Shown here in pieces: positions 61,875 through 64,000 of a stretch of 64,000 nucleotides of DNA. Position 1 is the stretch's first letter, and the number at the start of each line of letters is the position of its first letter. The notes under the pieces were generated by a model, which saw nothing but the letters and a program-made list of their open reading frames with translations, was not told the origin of the DNA and did not search any database. Made by a program: the position numbers and the translations under genes. The DNA is taken from assembly GCF_014200675.1 (NCBI RefSeq), contig NZ_JACHCI010000015.1, positions 1 to 64,000 of the forward strand. Reading direction: 5' to 3'. This DNA is from Janthinobacterium saanense (lineage in GTDB: Bacteria; Pseudomonadota; Gammaproteobacteria; Burkholderiales; Burkholderiaceae_D).

Positions 61875-62100
61875 TTTCGCACTCCATCACATCGAGGTAA
61901 TTGACAGTGCTTACAAGTTAGCACGGCGATCCGGATAGCTTGCAGTGCGTTACAGAATCTTGCATGTTTAACAGACTGTCCCGATAGGCGCGGCTATGCC
62001 TTATGATGGCGAGACCGTCTAGCCATGCGCTTGCGCAGCGCAGATGAAGGCGGTAGCGTATTCGGCCAGAAACAGCCGTTTCAACAAGCGAAAGAAAACC
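61875..62100. other. Divergent spacer between DUF3300 and DUF1737 genes
   Basis: The 226-base spacer holds the ribosome site of the DUF1737 gene (GAAAG before 62101). I see no operator or small gene. Confidence 0.35.
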
Positions 62101-62301
62101 ATGAAAACACCACCAGACGATTTGCCGGTCTACCGATTACTCACTGGACCTGACGATGCAAAATTTTGCCGCCGCGTCAGCGAAGCGCTTGCGCTAGGCT
62201 ATGTGCTTTACGGCTCGCCCTCGGCGACGTTTAACGGGGAAAGCGTGATCGTGGCTCAAGCCGTTCTCTGGCCGGCGATGGACGATCAGTCTATCAGGTA
62301 G
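62101..62301 (+). CDS. DUF1737 domain-containing small protein
   Basis: The 66 residues match DUF1737: VYRLLTGPDDAKFCRRVSEA, LALGYVLYGSPSATFNGE, IVAQAVLWP. The family is short and of unknown function, found alone or fused to other domains. It is cytoplasmic. The ATG at 62101 follows GAAAG; an upstream in-frame start has no site. It stands alone before a long spacer. Confidence 0.78.
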   Translation: MKTPPDDLPVYRLLTGPDDAKFCRRVSEALALGYVLYGSPSATFNGESVIVAQAVLWPAMDDQSIR

Positions 62302-62675
62302 CCGCCACGATGGACCTTGCTTGATTGCAATCGGTAGGGGGGAGATGGCTTATTTGTTCTTTCCTCTTTCATCCTTCTTCAATCATCACACATCCTCTCT
62401 TATCCTCCTTTAATTTCCCTGTCGTGACTTTTCGATAGTGTGTGGCCCCTTGGGCGCTGCTAGTATTTTTACCTGCCGAGTCCGCTTGTTTTATTTGTTG
62501 TGGAACCTCGGCGTTCTGCCGGCAGGGGCGTCTTTGCCCGTCAATTCTTGCCATGGCGCTCGCTGCTTTTTGATGATGCAGGCATGCGTTGCGCTCCCAT
62601 GAGTATCGTGTAGCGGCATGTTTTAACCGGGCAATCCTGGAGGGACAGGCTTGTTATGAACGAGAGGAGCTGAGA
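62302..62675. other. Intergenic stretch with a 64-base G-free pyrimidine-rich tract
   Basis: About 374 bases without a gene. Positions 62357-62420 contain no G on the plus strand and are strongly pyrimidine-rich (TTCTTTCCTCTTTCATCC-type). GAGGAG at 62664-62669 precedes the TenA-like start. The function of the tract is unknown. Confidence 0.5.
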
Positions 62676-63410
62676 ATGAGCAGTGAATTCAAGAGGCGTG
62701 GTGCCTTGAAGGAAGCCGAAAGCTATCCAGTCTGGTTGCAGCAGGTATTGACCGAGACAGCGTCTGCACGGGCGCTGGTGGCTGGACATCAAGTCTTTAC
62801 CGGCATGCGCGACGCCAAACTGGGCGCGCGCGAGTTCGCGGCATTCTTTGTCAACGGCTGGCCAGTGGTCGAGCAATTCCCGCAGTATATGGCGATGAAT
62901 TTGCTCAAGGCACGTTTTGGCCGTTCGGAAGGGGAAGATATGGCGCGCCGCTATCTGACGCGCAATATCCGTGTCGAGCAGAATCATGCCGATTACTGGG
63001 TCGACTGGGCCGGCATGCACGATGTCTCGAAAAGCAAGTTGCTGCGCGCCGAAGGCCCGCCTGCCGCTTTTGCACTGAGCCACTGGTGCTGGAGCAGCAG
63101 CAGTTCCCACGCGCTGGCGTCCGCCATGGCCGCCACCAATTACGCCATCGAAGGCGTGACGGGCGACTGGGCGACCCTGGTGTGCAGCAAGCCGGACTAC
63201 GAGCAAAGCTTTCCTGAAGGATCACGGAAGAAAGCCATGCGCTGGCTGCAACTGCACGCCCATTACGACGATGCCCATCCCTGGGAAGCGCTGGACATCG
63301 TCGCCACTTTGCTGGGGCACGAGCCCAGCAAGGAGGAGATCGAGGGCGTGCGCAACAGCATCCTGACCAGCTTCTCTTATTTCAAGGCTAGTCTGGACTG
63401 CTGCCTCTAA
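62676..63410 (+). CDS. TenA/haem-oxygenase-fold protein, candidate di-iron (HDO-type) enzyme
   Basis: The 244 residues are an all-helical TenA/PqqC/haem-oxygenase-like fold. Helices VVEQFPQYMAMNLLKARF, RVEQNHADYWVDWAGM, NYAIEGVTGDWATLV and LQLHAHYDDAHPWEALDIV supply a Glu, Glu-x2-His, Glu and Asp-x2-His set in the places that bind iron in haem-oxygenase-like di-iron oxidases, whereas thiaminase TenA uses a catalytic Cys not visible here. It is cytoplasmic and alone. GAGGAG at 62664-62669 precedes the ATG. A plain PqqC role is unlikely because no pqq genes are near. Function is inferred. Confidence 0.72.
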   Translation: MSSEFKRRGALKEAESYPVWLQQVLTETASARALVAGHQVFTGMRDAKLGAREFAAFFVNGWPVVEQFPQYMAMNLLKARFGRSEGEDMARRYLTRNIRVEQNHADYWVDWAGMHDVSKSKLLRAEGPPAAFALSHWCWSSSSSHALASAMAATNYAIEGVTGDWATLVCSKPDYEQSFPEGSRKKAMRWLQLHAHYDDAHPWEALDIVATLLGHEPSKEEIEGVRNSILTSFSYFKASLDCCL

Positions 63411-63420
63411 TTGGCTAGCA

Positions 63421-63452
63421 CGCCGGCCCGGCTGATTGCGGGCTGGCGTTTT
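63421..63452 (+). terminator. Intrinsic terminator after TenA-like gene
   Basis: CGCCGGCCCG and CGGGCTGGCG form a 10-base stem with one mismatch around an 8-base loop, followed by four T residues, 11 bases after the TenA-like stop. Confidence 0.6.
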
Positions 63453-63557
63453 GCCGGATTCAGCGCCAATTTGGCAGGATTCGATCCATTTGTGCGCTTC
63501 AAGCCAGACAGTGAAACGACTACACTGGATACATTGTTCTCACATTGAATCCCCAAC

Positions 63558-64000
63558 ATGAAGCGCTTACCGCAACTCTCACTGAAAATATTACCCGTAT
63601 CTTTCTTTGCACTCACCCTGGGCCTGGCCGAAACGGGCAATGCCTGGCGCTTTGCCCGCGAACTCTGGTCCCTGCCGCCGTTGATGGGCGAGCTGTTCGA
63701 GCTGCTGGCCATCGCTTCATTCCTTCTTTTTATCGTCATGTATGCACGCAAATGGCTGGTGCAGCGGGCAGCGGCAGTGGCTGAAGTGCGCGACCCGGTA
63801 CAGTCGGCCTTTTTGGCCCTGATCCCTGAATCCATCATCCTGATCGCGCTGGCGCTGCTGCCGTACGCGCCGGCCGCCGCGAAACTATGCTTCTGGCTTG
63901 GCTCCGCCGCCAATCTGCTGTACGGCGCCTGGCGGCTGGCCGCGCACTGGAGCGGCCAGCGCGATGCCGCGCAGATCGTCCCGCCTTTGTTTCTGCCGTA
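63558..64000 (+). CDS. TehA/SLAC1 family transporter, 3' part beyond window
   Basis: The 147 residues seen are the N-terminal part of a ten-helix tellurite-resistance/C4-dicarboxylate/anion-channel (TehA/SLAC1) family protein: LPVSFFALTLGLAETGNAWR, LLAIASFLLFIVMYARKWLV, SAFLALIPESIILIALALLP, CFWLGSAANLLYGAWRLAAH. The ATG at 63558 begins the family homology. The frame is open to the window end and is cut there. Members are selective anion or weak-acid exporters; the substrate cannot be read from this part. Confidence 0.8.
   Translation, partial: MKRLPQLSLKILPVSFFALTLGLAETGNAWRFARELWSLPPLMGELFELLAIASFLLFIVMYARKWLVQRAAAVAEVRDPVQSAFLALIPESIILIALALLPYAPAAAKLCFWLGSAANLLYGAWRLAAHWSGQRDAAQIVPPLFLP

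Noticed and set aside
62676..63410. Calling this gene pqqC because a PQQ enzyme (gcd) is near
   Set aside because: No pqqA, B, D or E is present and the length and residues fit a generic TenA/HDO fold better.
1..64000. tRNA, rRNA, CRISPR, prophage or intact insertion sequence
   Set aside because: I looked for repeat arrays, tRNA-like cloverleaf ends and transposase motifs and saw none; this was done by eye only, so small elements could be missed.

Overview
The window is a high-GC, gene-dense chromosomal segment of a Gram-negative bacterium, most probably a betaproteobacterium of the Oxalobacteraceae (Janthinobacterium/Massilia/Duganella type). This rests on general gene content (Porin_4-type porins, many LysR regulators, TonB receptors, membrane PQQ glucose dehydrogenase, DUF3300 and DUF2145 proteins) and codon bias, not on a marker gene. 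I see no tRNA, rRNA, CRISPR array, intact insertion sequence or prophage. Nearly all genes are metabolic, transport or regulatory, packed with 1-4 base overlaps.

Layout. 0-8 kb: a 5'-truncated flavin reductase, two exported proteins (DUF2145 pair), an HDOD protein, a SulP anion transporter, a ParB-like nuclease-family protein, a conserved unknown, and a SnoaL-like exported protein next to a remnant of a second one. 7-10 kb: nitronate monooxygenase divergent from a LysR gene that is coupled to an MFS exporter. 10.3-18.3 kb: a LysR regulator divergent from a cluster of DUF1445 (D-glutamate cyclase-like) protein, MFS transporter, fused 5-oxoprolinase and porin, suggesting use of 5-oxoproline or a related lactam. 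18.4-26.7 kb: assorted genes (patatin-like lipase with membrane helices, alpha/beta hydrolase plus M14 peptidase, SIMPL, DUF2252, CorA, methyltransferase) and a low-GC pair of small unknown proteins. 26.8-32.9 kb: a Fur-box TonB receptor, a lipoprotein hydrolase, and a YheO-type regulator with an ornithine-cyclodeaminase-family and a threonine-dehydratase-family enzyme that together resemble the BhcD/BhcB pair of beta-hydroxyaspartate metabolism. 33-42 kb: two amino-acid permeases (one AroP-like), a 526-residue protein I do not recognise, a DUF1275 membrane protein, NmrA/LysR divergent pair, thioesterase, UPF0303 protein and AlkB.

42.2-51.5 kb is the most interesting part. Around a LysR gene lie, on the minus strand, a cyclic amidohydrolase and an N-carbamoyl-amino-acid hydrolase, and on the plus strand a DUF917/S-methyl-thiohydantoin-desulfurase-family protein, a divergent urocanate hydratase homologue, an MHS-type transporter and a porin. 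Placed in order these enzymes would take a 2-thio- or 2-methylthio-substituted urocanate through a thiohydantoin and hydantoin-5-propionate to N-carbamoylglutamate and glutamate, as in bacterial ergothioneine-type catabolism. An identical 17-base operator-like palindrome lies before the LysR gene and before the desulfurase/hydratase operon. The ergothionase-type lyase that would make the first intermediate is not in the window.

51.6-64 kb: a TetR/epimerase pair, an iron-responsive sigma factor/FecR/TonB-receptor system with a perfect 7-1-7 Fur-type palindrome, membrane PQQ glucose dehydrogenase, a repeat-rich DUF3300 lipoprotein, a DUF1737 protein, a TenA/haem-oxygenase-fold protein with candidate di-iron ligands, and the start of a TehA/SLAC1-like transporter cut by the window end.
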